Shown one piece after another: positions 18,150-26,951 of a stretch of DNA of 43,140 nucleotides (its first letter is position 1; the number at the start of each line of letters is the position of its first letter). A model generated the notes under the pieces. The model was not told the origin of the DNA and did not search any database. It saw nothing but the letters and a program-made list of their open reading frames with translations. Source of the DNA: Pseudoalteromonas sp. 0303 (lineage in GTDB: Bacteria; Pseudomonadota; Gammaproteobacteria; Enterobacterales; Alteromonadaceae). The stretch lies in NCBI RefSeq assembly GCF_013349995.1, contig NZ_JABVXF010000036.1:1-43140 (forward strand), read 5' to 3'. Made by a program: the position numbers and the translations under genes.

Positions 18150-18772
18150 AGTTCGACGTGTTTTTAAAATCATGGCAAGGCACGCAATTAGAGAACCGAT
18201 GGCAACGGTTCCTGATTGCGGTGCTGGTGCTATCTAACTTGCTGCTTGCGGTTGCGGCATTTTCTCGCAATACCGTGGTAGCCATTCAACCGCCAACCTT
18301 GTCTGAAACGGCTGAAGTGTCACGAAACCAGGCTACTCAGCCTTACTTGGAATCCTGGGGGCTCTACCTGGCTGAGCTTATGGGCAACGTGACGCCGGGT
18401 AATGTGTCTTTTATCCGGGGTGCTATTGAGCCGCTACTTTCTCCAGCGGTGTACCAGCAAGTGGTCGATGCACTGGAGATTCAGGCAAGACAGATCCGTG
18501 AAGACCGAGTCACGCTCAAATTCCAACCCAGACAAGTGGAATACGAGTATGAAACCGGCCATGTCTTTGTGACCGGTTACTCCTTGGTTTCTGGGCCATC
18601 TGGAGATGAGCAGCGCCAAACTCGCACCTATGAGTTTGACATCGATATTGAGCAATACCATCCAAAACTTAGCTGGATGGATACGTATGAGGGGCAAGCT
18701 AGAACGAAGCGAGTTCGTGAAAAGTTGACCCAAGAGCAAAACCGGAGGGTGAATGATGCGAACCAAAATTAG
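18146..18772 (+). CDS. traE: TraE, VirB8-like pilus assembly protein
   Basis: A 208-aa protein with one N-terminal membrane segment (FLIAVLVLSNLLLAVAAF) and a periplasmic domain, the layout of TraE/VirB8 proteins that join the outer core complex to the inner membrane. It overlaps traL by 4 bp and traK by 20 bp, which implies translational coupling. Confidence 0.9.
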   Translation: MKFDVFLKSWQGTQLENRWQRFLIAVLVLSNLLLAVAAFSRNTVVAIQPPTLSETAEVSRNQATQPYLESWGLYLAELMGNVTPGNVSFIRGAIEPLLSPAVYQQVVDALEIQARQIREDRVTLKFQPRQVEYEYETGHVFVTGYSLVSGPSGDEQRQTRTYEFDIDIEQYHPKLSWMDTYEGQARTKRVREKLTQEQNRRVNDANQN

Positions 18773-19652
18773 TCGATGGATGACACCAAGCTTAATCGCA
18801 ATTAGCTTGAGTGGCGTTCTGTTATCACAAGCGTCGTATGCAGACGTGGAATTACCGATTGTGCCAGCCAGTGTGATGAAGCAGTCTGCTACTGCAAATC
18901 CACCGGTTCAAAGCAATTCGGTTGCAGCGGATACGCCAACAACGCTACTGATGACACCGGGGGTTAATGAACTGATCCCTGTAGCACTTGGTCATCTGAA
19001 TCGAATTGTGACGCCGTTTGAATCGCCTCAGGTGAGAACAACCAGTGATGCTCAGACGCAAATCAAGGGGAATGTTGTATATGTAGCCACGGACAAAGAA
19101 TCACCGGTTTCACTTTACATCACTCCGCCTGGTCAGGAAGCGCCCGCATTATCTGTCACCTTAGTGCCTCGTCGTATTCCACCGCGTGAAATTACCTTAG
19201 CTATTGATGGTCAGCAGTGGCCTATTAAGGGCGTCGTGAACCGCAAAGCCGCCACTTGGGAAACAGCTCAGCCATACGTTGATAACCTACGAGACTTACT
19301 CAGACGCCTTGCATTAAATGAGTTGCCACAAGGCTATGACATCCGTTTGGCTGTCCAAACTGACATAAGCCCTAAATGTTTTCAGCCAGGCTTAAAGTTT
19401 GGTTTTAAGCAGGGGCAAATTGTGACGGGACATTACTTCACCGTCTATGTAGGACTGGTTGAAAGCTTTGCCGATGAGCCGATAGAAGCCAGTGAAATAG
19501 CCTGTCATGCACCGGATATAGTGGCAAGCGCCTACTGGCCTCGCAATATCTTGTTGCCGGGTGAAAAGACTGAGTTGTATGTGGTTGTTCGCAATCATCG
19601 TGAAGAAGCGGTGGAAAGTCAGCGACCTTCGCTTCTTGTGGGAGGTGAATAA
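18753..19652 (+). CDS. traK: TraK, VirB9-like outer core component
   Basis: A 299-aa periplasmic protein with a signal peptide (hydrophobic core IAISLSGVLL, cleavage near SYA). It forms part of the outer-membrane core complex with TraB and TraV in F-type systems. Two consecutive ATGs at the 5' end follow GGAGG. It lies between traE and traB in the conserved order. Confidence 0.88.
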   Translation: MMRTKISRWMTPSLIAISLSGVLLSQASYADVELPIVPASVMKQSATANPPVQSNSVAADTPTTLLMTPGVNELIPVALGHLNRIVTPFESPQVRTTSDAQTQIKGNVVYVATDKESPVSLYITPPGQEAPALSVTLVPRRIPPREITLAIDGQQWPIKGVVNRKAATWETAQPYVDNLRDLLRRLALNELPQGYDIRLAVQTDISPKCFQPGLKFGFKQGQIVTGHYFTVYVGLVESFADEPIEASEIACHAPDIVASAYWPRNILLPGEKTELYVVVRNHREEAVESQRPSLLVGGE

Positions 19653-19654
19653 CG

Positions 19655-20944
19655 ATGAAAGCACAATGGGAACAAATGAGCCCGAACATGAAGCGTGGCC
19701 TATCGGTTGCTGGTATTGCTGGTGGTCTCATTCTTATGGTGATGGTGTTTTCACCTAATCCTGATGATGGCTCAAGCAGTCGGAACCGACAGGAAACGAT
19801 CCGGCACATTCTTACAGATACCAATACTCGTGATGTTGGGGTCGATAGTTTGGCTGCAAACGTAAAACTACTCAGTGAGCGCAACGAGCAGTTACGCCGT
19901 GAAGTTGAACGCTTGCGTCGTGACGTCGATTCAGGACGGCTAAACCCAGGTTCGCCTTCAATACCAAGTGAGGTTAATGCGGAGTTGGCTCGCCTTCGAG
20001 CGGAGCTTGATGATGTTCGCGCTGGAGGTGATTCAGTAGCTGAAGGCACAAATAGCCGGTTTGAAGTGCCTTTATCTGCCATGGAATTGCCTAAAGAAGA
20101 AAAGCCACTGCCGTCTAACCCAGACGACTATTTTGCCAATGCGCCGCTGCCAGATCCGCTCTATCAACAGCCAGTCAATGGTCAAGGGACACGAGCACGG
20201 GATGTTCCATTGCCGCCAATCACGATTCGTATGATTGAGCCTGAAGTGGTTGCCGAACCAGACGTTGTTGTGCAAGAAGCGCCGCCTTTGTATCTACCGG
20301 CGGGCAGCATCATCTCAGGTACTTTGATCACAGGTTTGGATGCTCCTACTCACGAGTCCGCAAGACGTGAACCTTTTCCTGCATTGCTGAGGATTCAAAA
20401 GGAAGCCATTTTACCCAACCGATTTAGAGCGGATATCAAAGAGTGTTTCTTGATCGCCGCAGGTTACGGTGATTTGAGCTCTGAGCGTGCGTATTTGCGA
20501 GGCGAGACCATTTCATGTGTGAGAGAAGATGGTGGCGTCATTGAAACGCGACTGGATTCTTATGCCGTGGGTGAAGACGGCAAAGCCGGTATTCGTGGCC
20601 GATTAGTGTCGAAACAAGGCCAGCTGGTGGCCAAATCGATGATGGCCGGATTCCTTCAGGGCTTGGCTGGCGCATTTGATGTGAATCCTGTACCAACGAT
20701 TCAGACGGGTAATGCCGGTGATACTCAGCTGTACCAGCAAGTCATGAGCCAAGAAGCATTACAAGGCGCTGCGATTAAAGGCACTGGTAAAGCATTGGAT
20801 CGAGTGGCCAAGTTCTATTTGGACATGGCTGAAAATATGTTCCCAGTCATAGAGGTAGACGCTGCAAGGAAAATTGAAGTCATCGTCACTCGTGGGGCCT
20901 CGTTGTCGTTGGCCACTTCACAAGGGGTAGGTGCAAGAAGATGA
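19655..20944 (+). CDS. traB: TraB, VirB10-like channel protein
   Basis: A 429-aa protein with one N-terminal membrane segment at about residues 14-28, a coiled coil rich in E, R and L at about 65-95 (SERNEQLRREVERLRRDV), a proline-rich stretch and a C-terminal VirB10-like beta domain. It spans both membranes and gates the channel. It follows traK after 2 bp. Confidence 0.92.
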   Translation: MKAQWEQMSPNMKRGLSVAGIAGGLILMVMVFSPNPDDGSSSRNRQETIRHILTDTNTRDVGVDSLAANVKLLSERNEQLRREVERLRRDVDSGRLNPGSPSIPSEVNAELARLRAELDDVRAGGDSVAEGTNSRFEVPLSAMELPKEEKPLPSNPDDYFANAPLPDPLYQQPVNGQGTRARDVPLPPITIRMIEPEVVAEPDVVVQEAPPLYLPAGSIISGTLITGLDAPTHESARREPFPALLRIQKEAILPNRFRADIKECFLIAAGYGDLSSERAYLRGETISCVREDGGVIETRLDSYAVGEDGKAGIRGRLVSKQGQLVAKSMMAGFLQGLAGAFDVNPVPTIQTGNAGDTQLYQQVMSQEALQGAAIKGTGKALDRVAKFYLDMAENMFPVIEVDAARKIEVIVTRGASLSLATSQGVGARR

Positions 20945-21015
20945 AAAAATCCTGCATGTTGCTAACCGATCGAAGTCCGTTTCAGACAATAAGATGTGTA
21001 TCCAGAGGAGAGTGA
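20941..21015 (+). CDS. Possible 24-aa peptide bridging traB and traV
   Basis: ATG overlaps the traB stop (ATGA), and the 25-codon frame ends three bases before the traV ATG, its last codons covering the traV SD GAGGAG. The peptide starts MKKSCMLL. It may couple traV translation to traB, or it may be chance. Confidence 0.3.
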   Translation: MKKSCMLLTDRSPFQTIRCVSRGE

Positions 21016-21018
21016 ATC

Positions 21019-21591
21019 ATGACGACATCAATGCAGAACAACCCAAAGCACCAGTCAAAACAGTGGTCTAAAGCTGGATTACTTTTATTGGCAGTCGGCT
21101 CAACCTTATTGTCTGGCTGTAGTTCATTGGGTCTTGGGAGTAGTGAATATGGATGCCCAGGTATGCCTGACGGTGTGCGCTGTTTATCCGCTCATGAAGT
21201 CTATGAGCTTACCAGTAATGGCGCTGCACCCAAGACGATTGATGCTGTGGCGACTCGAATTGGTTCTCCCTCTGGGTATTCACAATCTGATTTAGAGACA
21301 GGACTGCTGAGCCATCCAGCATTACCCGAGACGCAGCAATCTGCACCTATTCGCATTCCTTCAAGGGTAATGCGGATTTGGATTGCGCCTTGGGAGGATG
21401 ACCGTGGAGATCTGAATTTATCCAGCTACGTGTTTACCGAAATTGAACCGCGCCGGTGGGATATTGGGGTGTCAGCACCTCGAACAGTTTCGCCAGTGCT
21501 ACGTCCACTTCAGACTCAAAGCGATTCAGCGTCAGCGGGAGCTGCTGGTAAGCGCGATAACTTGAGTATCTACGGAGAAACTAACGAATGA
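21019..21591 (+). CDS. traV: TraV, outer-membrane lipoprotein of the core complex
   Basis: A 190-aa protein with a lipoprotein signal peptide. The lipobox LSGC ends at C35, so it should be acylated and anchored in the outer membrane. TraV/VirB7-like lipoproteins hold the TraK ring. The 3' end overlaps traA by 4 bp. Confidence 0.9.
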   Translation: MTTSMQNNPKHQSKQWSKAGLLLLAVGSTLLSGCSSLGLGSSEYGCPGMPDGVRCLSAHEVYELTSNGAAPKTIDAVATRIGSPSGYSQSDLETGLLSHPALPETQQSAPIRIPSRVMRIWIAPWEDDRGDLNLSSYVFTEIEPRRWDIGVSAPRTVSPVLRPLQTQSDSASAGAAGKRDNLSIYGETNE

Positions 21592-21974
21592 CAAATGCAG
21601 TTCGCACCATTCAAACTCAGCGCCTAATGACCATTGGTGCGCTTGGTTTAATGGCGTTAATGATTTCGGAGCCCTCATTTGCGGGCACCGGTGGTGATGC
21701 TTTCACCGATGTGTGGGATACCCTAAAAGATTGGACCCAAGGTACTTTGGGACGGATCGTAGCGGGAGCCATGGTTCTGGTGGGTATTGTGGGCGGTATC
21801 GCTCGCCAAAGCTTGATGGCTTTTGCCTTGGGCATTGGAGGCGGTATGGGTCTCTACAATACGCCAACAGTCGTTGAAAGTGTCATGTCTGCAACTTTAC
21901 CTGTTGTTGCCAGCACTCAAGAAGTCGTTGGCACAACAGTTCCAGCAATCAGCGCCGTCTTACTGGGCACCTGA
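21588..21974 (+). CDS. traA: TraA, conjugative pilin precursor
   Basis: A 128-aa protein with a long leader ending near SFAG (about residue 33), two hydrophobic helices separated by a short loop and a glycine-rich segment GIGGGMGLY, as in F-type prepilins. Processed subunits form the sex pilus. It is the last gene of the operon before a strong terminator and the HS2 insertion. Confidence 0.88.
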   Translation: MTNAVRTIQTQRLMTIGALGLMALMISEPSFAGTGGDAFTDVWDTLKDWTQGTLGRIVAGAMVLVGIVGGIARQSLMAFALGIGGGMGLYNTPTVVESVMSATLPVVASTQEVVGTTVPAISAVLLGT

Positions 21975-22001
21975 TAAACTCTATAGAGACCTTTAAAAGG
22001 T

Positions 22002-22040
22002 TTGGGTCTACAAAGTCACTGCTTTGTGGACCCAATTTTT
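22002..22040. terminator. Bidirectional terminator between traA and mosT
   Basis: TTGGGTC and ACAAAG pair with CTTTGT and GACCCAA around a TCACTG loop, followed by TTTTT on the plus strand. On the minus strand the stem is followed by a shorter T-rich run. It should end both converging transcripts; the mosT stop overlaps its edge. Confidence 0.8.
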
Positions 22041-22968
22041 ACATTCTAAATTCATTATTTGTAACGTTGCCTAGTAACTCGTTACTCACAGTTTTAAATA
22101 GTTTCGCCAAAGTATTTTGCAGGTAAACTTGAAACTTATCCTGAGCTAGGGTTCTATCAAATACATCTGTTGGTAAGAAACGTTTCATTTCTGCAATGAA
22201 CGCTTCACTAGACACAATATCAGGAAGTCGTTCGAGAAAGTTTTCCAACATTTTGTTGAAGTGCTCAAGTTTATAATCTGACACTTTGTTTTTAACTAAG
22301 TCCATATTGAGTGTCGCGCCTTGTTGCTGTAACCAAGCTAAATCCCATATATCTCGGTGGCGGACATACCTTGTAGTGGCAGGTAAAGAAATGATTTTAT
22401 CCGCCATGACCTCATCCAAGCTTTCTGTCAGAATTAGCGTATCACTGTATCCATCAGGCAAAAAATCGTAGTTTATTTGAAGAGGTTGCGGCTCTCTTGT
22501 ATAGGCTGGAATGTTTGCCACTTCTACTTTGATTTTTTGTTTTGGCAGATCTTTTCTCTCAGGAGAAGTCACTACCGCTATTTGCCACTTATCAATGCTC
22601 AATTCAGAATATTTAGGATCTTGCTTTAGATCCTTTGGTTCTTTTACTGTCACTTCAAGCCCGTATCGTTCGCCAATGTACTTTTCTATACAATATTTCA
22701 TGTCTGCCAACATTGCTGAGCTGAAATCCTTCCCGCCAGCAAAATCCAGATCTTCGCTGAAACGATTGCCGCCATAACAAAGGCGCAATGAAGTGCCACC
22801 TTGAAAAGTTAGTTTGTCTAGAAGTCCACCTTTCTCTAGCGCAAATAAAATATCGTAGTGTAAGAGCTCTTTCTCTATCACTGAACGCATATGAGATACA
22901 TTTTCAACTTGCATTGCTTTATTTACCAATTGCGCGAAATTTTCTTGATCAATTTTCATATAGCCCAT
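22039..22968 (-). CDS. mosT: MosT/AbiEii-type nucleotidyltransferase toxin
   Basis: A 309-aa protein of the AbiEii (DUF1814, MNT-like) nucleotidyltransferase family. The signature GGTSLRLCYGGNRFSEDLDF, with its catalytic DLD, lies at about residues 56-75. Motif ADKIISLPATTRYVRHRDIWDL, with conserved K and RD, is at about 190-211. Toxins of this family stop growth, probably by nucleotidylating tRNA. In SXT the MosAT pair in HS2 keeps the element from being lost, and the locus here has the same place and orientation. The start overlaps the antitoxin gene by 20 bp, as expected of a coupled type IV toxin-antitoxin pair. Confidence 0.85.
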   Translation of the reverse strand: MGYMKIDQENFAQLVNKAMQVENVSHMRSVIEKELLHYDILFALEKGGLLDKLTFQGGTSLRLCYGGNRFSEDLDFAGGKDFSSAMLADMKYCIEKYIGERYGLEVTVKEPKDLKQDPKYSELSIDKWQIAVVTSPERKDLPKQKIKVEVANIPAYTREPQPLQINYDFLPDGYSDTLILTESLDEVMADKIISLPATTRYVRHRDIWDLAWLQQQGATLNMDLVKNKVSDYKLEHFNKMLENFLERLPDIVSSEAFIAEMKRFLPTDVFDRTLAQDKFQVYLQNTLAKLFKTVSNELLGNVTNNEFRM

Positions 22969-23485
22969 CCTTGCTTACTAAATGTGTATTTCGGCCAACT
23001 CGTTTTAAGTCTCTGTATGCAGTTTGTTTCGTTGCTAACCTAAGCGGTCTGCCGACTAAACTGGTATTTTCTAAAATATCCATTGGATCTCGTTTCGTAT
23101 GCGTAAATTCAATTGTACCCAAAGGTGTCTTGAATTCACCGGAACGTCCCGTTGTCATAACAGTTAAGCGATCTACTGGAATTTGCGAAATAACTCCAAA
23201 ATCAGAAAGTGCAGACTCTAGGCTAATGTAGTTATATTCTCCACGCCGAATGGTTTTAGCAATTTGCTCCAACGTATCGCTGCCTTTCGACTGCGCTAAA
23301 TTGTATAAGTACACACCATTAATGATACGGGTGAGTAAGCCATCGTCTTGCAAACGTTTAATTCCTGCACGCAATGCTCGTTCATTATCTTGATGAAAGA
23401 TTTTCGCCAGATCTGAATTAGTAAAAACACAGCGACCACGCTTGTCGTATTCTAAGAGCTTTTTAATTGCCTCAGCCTTTTTCAC
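22949..23485 (-). CDS. mosA: MosA/AbiEi-type antitoxin
   Basis: A 178-aa protein of the AbiEi antitoxin family with an N-terminal winged helix (about residues 1-60, including ALRAGIKRLQDDGLLTRI) and a C-terminal domain that senses or neutralises the toxin. It would repress its own promoter through the two repeats upstream. It is first in the operon, so antitoxin is made before toxin. The mos name rests on position in HS2 and family; sequence identity to SXT MosA was not measured. Confidence 0.8.
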   Translation of the reverse strand: MKKAEAIKKLLEYDKRGRCVFTNSDLAKIFHQDNERALRAGIKRLQDDGLLTRIINGVYLYNLAQSKGSDTLEQIAKTIRRGEYNYISLESALSDFGVISQIPVDRLTVMTTGRSGEFKTPLGTIEFTHTKRDPMDILENTSLVGRPLRLATKQTAYRDLKRVGRNTHLVSKDGLYEN

Positions 23486-23509
23486 AATACGCCTCTAGTT
23501 ATCAAAGAT

Positions 23510-23593
23510 GACACTTAAACATGTCATAAGTGTAGATTTAATCCTTGCGGAGTGCAAGTATACAATAACGACACTAAAAAATGTCAAACTTGT
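23510..23593 (-). promoter_or_regulatory. mosA promoter with two direct repeats exactly 60 bp apart
   Basis: Repeats beginning GACACTTAAACATGTCA (23510) and GACACTAAAAAATGTCA (23570) share most bases; the first is also an inverted repeat (ACACTTA/TAAGTGT). On the minus strand TTGACA (23582-23587) is followed by TGTATA after 17 bp or TATACT after 19 bp. One repeat overlaps the -35 box and the other lies downstream of the start, so both fit operators for antitoxin autorepression. Confidence 0.65.
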
Positions 23594-23827
23594 AAACTTG
23601 ACTTCTGGGAGGAAAGGGCTTGGTTAGTTTACGCGGTGATGAAATTTAACACCCAGAGTGTGAAAAAGAGGATTTAGATAAACTAGATAAATTAGGGGAA
23701 GCCTGTAAGGCTGCCAGAATGAGAGCTATACCTCTACTAATAGTGCGTAACAACACGTGGCACCCTAGCAAGGCATCCAATTCTTCAATCTATCTAACCG
23801 AGTCCACATAGGACAACTGCATAGACT
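23594..23827. other. Gap between mosA promoter and dsbC; degenerate coding remnant
   Basis: No convincing gene is present. A plus-strand frame of about 50 codons, from about 23651 to 23812, contains EDLDKLDKLGEACKAARM but lacks a good start and RBS. It may be debris left by exchange at HS2. Confidence 0.3.
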
Positions 23828-23857
23828 GGAGCCTCGATTTACATTAACGAGGACTCC
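23828..23857 (+). promoter_or_regulatory. Hairpin masking the dsbC ribosome binding site
   Basis: GGAGCCTCG (23828-23836) pairs with CGAGG and CTCC (23848-23857) with one bulged A; the loop is ATTTACATTAA. The SD CGAGG lies in the 3' arm, ending 7 bases before the ATG at 23860. Compare the stems before traI and traL. Confidence 0.55.
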
Positions 23858-23859
23858 TC

Positions 23860-24552
23860 ATGCGAAAACTATCTCCAATTATTCTGGCGCTTGCGCTGTC
23901 TCCATTGGTTCAAGCCGAACCTGTGTCTGAAGTGTCGCCCGTTGGCAAAATTGACGGCATGGTTTCTTTGCCTGTCACGGGTATGAAAGCTGTCGAAAGC
24001 AATGGCCGTATTGTTTTCATGTCAGACAGTGGCCGGTTCGTCATTGATGGCACACTCTATGATGCCTGGTCCAAAAAGCCGCTTACCAGCCTTGATGAAA
24101 TTCGAGAAGCGGGAAACACGCTGGATTTAAGTCGCCTTGGCTTAAAAATGGATGATTTGAACCCACTGACTTTAGGCGAAGGCAAAAAGAAAGTGGTGGT
24201 CTTTGTTGACCCACGATGCCCGCACTGCCATGAGCTTTTGAAACAAGCTTTACCGCTAACCAAAGAATACACCTTCCAAATACTTCCTGTGCCAGTGCTT
24301 GGTCCTGATTCAGAGCGTCAGGTTCGCCAGCTTGGCTGTGCGCGTGACAAAAAAGCGGCCACCGATGCATTGCTGAATGGCCGGATTGGTAACCTAGAAC
24401 AGGATGATGCCTGCAACTTAGAACCAATGCAGCGTACCTTGGTGACGGCTCAAATCCTGGGCATTCAAGGTGTGCCTTTCATCGTCGCCAATGATGGTCG
24501 CATCAGCCGAGGCCGTCCTTATGATCTTTCTGCTTGGTTGGAGGGGCGTTAA
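23860..24552 (+). CDS. dsbC: DsbC-like thiol:disulfide isomerase of the transfer system
   Basis: A 230-aa periplasmic protein with a signal peptide (LALALSPLVQA) and the thioredoxin-type active site CPHC at residues 120-123 within FVDPRCPHCH. DsbC enzymes reshuffle disulfides; the cysteine-rich TraU and TraN made from the same operon are likely substrates. The stop overlaps the traC start (TAATG). This is the s054 position of SXT. Confidence 0.9.
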   Translation: MRKLSPIILALALSPLVQAEPVSEVSPVGKIDGMVSLPVTGMKAVESNGRIVFMSDSGRFVIDGTLYDAWSKKPLTSLDEIREAGNTLDLSRLGLKMDDLNPLTLGEGKKKVVVFVDPRCPHCHELLKQALPLTKEYTFQILPVPVLGPDSERQVRQLGCARDKKAATDALLNGRIGNLEQDDACNLEPMQRTLVTAQILGIQGVPFIVANDGRISRGRPYDLSAWLEGR

Positions 24553-26951
24553 TGAAAGCCTCTCTGTATTCAGGGCAACGCGCTTCAGAGCTCTTGCCTG
24601 TATTGGCCTATTCCGACGATGAGCAACTGTTTTTCATGGAAGACCAGAGTGTTGGCTTTGGTTTTCTATGTGACCCATTGCCGGGTGGTGATGAGTCTGT
24701 TGCAGACAGGGTTAATGTTCTACTCAACAACGACTGGCCAAAAGACACTTTGCTGCAATTTGGCCTGTACGCATCCCCTGATATTCAAACCGACCTTCAG
24801 CGCATGATGGGCTTACGGCATCGTCAATCCGATCCATTGCTTAGGGCGTCGATACGCAAACGTGTGGATTTCCTCGATGGGGGCACGGTTCAACCGATAG
24901 AAGAATCGACCCAGACTCAGGTACGCAACTTTCAACTGATCGTCACCTGCAAATTGCCTTTGGAAAGTCCTATACCGACGGAGCGTGAGTTGAGTCGAGC
25001 ATCCGCGCTTCGAGCTTCTTTCTCTCAGGCGTTGGCAACGGTTGGTTTTCGCGTCACTGAGATGACTGACCGAAATTGGCTCGCGGCATTAAGTGCGCAA
25101 CTTAACTGGGGAAAAGATGCTTCTTGGCGTAATCCATCTCCAATCCGCAGTGAGGCAGATAAACCACTTCGAGAGCAAGTGTTGGATTATGACCGAGCTA
25201 TCAAGGTGGATAGCCAAGGTCTAATGTTGGGTGATTACCGAGTTAAAACCTTATCGTTTAAGCGCTTGCCTGAGCGGATCTGGTTTGGTCATGCCGCAAG
25301 TTTTGCGGGCGATATGATGACGGGCAGTCGCGGTTTACGCGGCAGCTTTTTGCTGAATGTCACCATTCACTTTCCCTCAGCTGAGGCGATGCGATCTCGT
25401 TTAGAGACGAAGCGTCAGTGGGCGGTCAATCAGGCCTATGGCCCGATGCTCAAGTTTGTGCCGGTGCTTGCAGCCAAGAAAAAGGGATTTGATGTTCTTT
25501 TTGAAGCTTTGCAAGAAGGTGATCGTCCTATTCGGGCCAATATGACTTTGACGCTGTTTTCACCAACGGAAGAAGCGTCCATCAGCTCTGTTTCAAATGC
25601 TCGAACCTATTTCAAAGAACTCGGATTTGAGCTGATGGAAGACAAGTACTTCTGTTTGCCCATTTTCCTGAATGCCTTGCCATTTGGTGCTGATCGCCAG
25701 GCGATGAACGACTTGTTTCGATTCAAGACCATGGCGACACGGCATGTGATCCCTCTCTTGCCTTTGTTTGCGGATTGGAAAGGCACTGGCACGCCGGTGA
25801 TTAACTTTGTTTCCCGTAATGGCCAGATCATGAGTGTATCCCTTTATGACTCGGGCAGTAATTACAACTGTTGCATAGCAGCGCAATCGGGTTCGGGTAA
25901 GTCATTCCTGGTGAACGAAATCATCTCCTCCTACTTATCTGAAGGCGGGCAATGCTGGGTGATTGATGTTGGCCGCTCCTATGAAAAACTGTGTGAAGTT
26001 TATGACGGAGAGTTCTTACAGTTCGGGCGGGACAGTGGCATTTGCTTAAACCCGTTTGAAATCGTTGAGGACTATGACGAAGAAGCGGATGTACTGGTTG
26101 GGTTATTGGCCGCAATGGCCGCACCTACGCAGTCATTAACCGATTTTCAGATGGCCAACCTAAAACGTCAGACCCGTGAACTGTGGGAGAAAAAAGGTCG
26201 TGCGATGTTGGTTGATGATGTGGCAGAGGCTTTAAAAAATCATGAAGACCGACGTGTGCAAGACGTGGGTGAGCAGCTCTATCCGTTTACGACACAGGGC
26301 GAATATGGCCGCTTCTTTAATGGCCACAACAATATTCGCTTCAAAAACCGTTTCACCGTTTTGGAGTTAGAAGAGCTCAAGGGGCGCAAGCACCTGCAAC
26401 AAGTGGTGTTGCTTCAGCTTATCTACCAAATCCAACAAGAGATGTACTTAGGTGAGCGGGATCGTCGCAAGATTGTGTTCATTGACGAAGCCTGGGATCT
26501 GCTGACTCAAGGTGATGTCGGTAAGTTCATCGAAACGGGTTACCGTCGATTTCGAAAATATGGCGGCAGTGCTGTGACGGTAACGCAGTCGGTCAACGAT
26601 TTGTATGACAGCCCTACAGGAAAAGCCATCGCTGAAAACTCGGCCAATATGTACCTGCTTGGCCAAAAAGCCGAAACCATCAACGCGCTCAAAAAAGAAG
26701 GCCGTTTGCCATTAGGTGAAGGCGGTTATGAGTACCTGAAAACGGTTCATACCGTCACGGGTGTCTATTCCGAAATTTTCTTTATTACCGAGATGGGCAC
26801 CGGGATTGGCCGCCTCATCGTCGATCCGTTTCACAAGCTGTTGTACTCGTCCCGTGCAGAAGATGTAAACGCGATTAAGCAGTTAACGCGCAAAGGCCTT
26901 TCTGTTGCTGATGCCATCTCCCAGTTGTTAAAGGAGCGAGGCTATGAATAA
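24552..26951 (+). CDS. traC: TraC, VirB4-like secretion ATPase
   Basis: A 799-aa cytoplasmic ATPase that powers pilus assembly. Walker A SGSGKS is at about residues 446-451 and Walker B KIVFIDEAWDLL at about 641-652. ATG 24552 overlaps the dsbC stop; an earlier in-frame start at 24534 lies inside dsbC. It overlaps the next gene by 8 bp. Confidence 0.93.
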   Translation: MKASLYSGQRASELLPVLAYSDDEQLFFMEDQSVGFGFLCDPLPGGDESVADRVNVLLNNDWPKDTLLQFGLYASPDIQTDLQRMMGLRHRQSDPLLRASIRKRVDFLDGGTVQPIEESTQTQVRNFQLIVTCKLPLESPIPTERELSRASALRASFSQALATVGFRVTEMTDRNWLAALSAQLNWGKDASWRNPSPIRSEADKPLREQVLDYDRAIKVDSQGLMLGDYRVKTLSFKRLPERIWFGHAASFAGDMMTGSRGLRGSFLLNVTIHFPSAEAMRSRLETKRQWAVNQAYGPMLKFVPVLAAKKKGFDVLFEALQEGDRPIRANMTLTLFSPTEEASISSVSNARTYFKELGFELMEDKYFCLPIFLNALPFGADRQAMNDLFRFKTMATRHVIPLLPLFADWKGTGTPVINFVSRNGQIMSVSLYDSGSNYNCCIAAQSGSGKSFLVNEIISSYLSEGGQCWVIDVGRSYEKLCEVYDGEFLQFGRDSGICLNPFEIVEDYDEEADVLVGLLAAMAAPTQSLTDFQMANLKRQTRELWEKKGRAMLVDDVAEALKNHEDRRVQDVGEQLYPFTTQGEYGRFFNGHNNIRFKNRFTVLELEELKGRKHLQQVVLLQLIYQIQQEMYLGERDRRKIVFIDEAWDLLTQGDVGKFIETGYRRFRKYGGSAVTVTQSVNDLYDSPTGKAIAENSANMYLLGQKAETINALKKEGRLPLGEGGYEYLKTVHTVTGVYSEIFFITEMGTGIGRLIVDPFHKLLYSSRAEDVNAIKQLTRKGLSVADAISQLLKERGYE

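Noticed and set aside
22286..23231. Plus-strand ORFs of 61, 88 and 147 codons across the mosT/mosA genes
   Set aside because: They are antisense shadows of two well-supported minus-strand genes and show no protein-like features or RBS.
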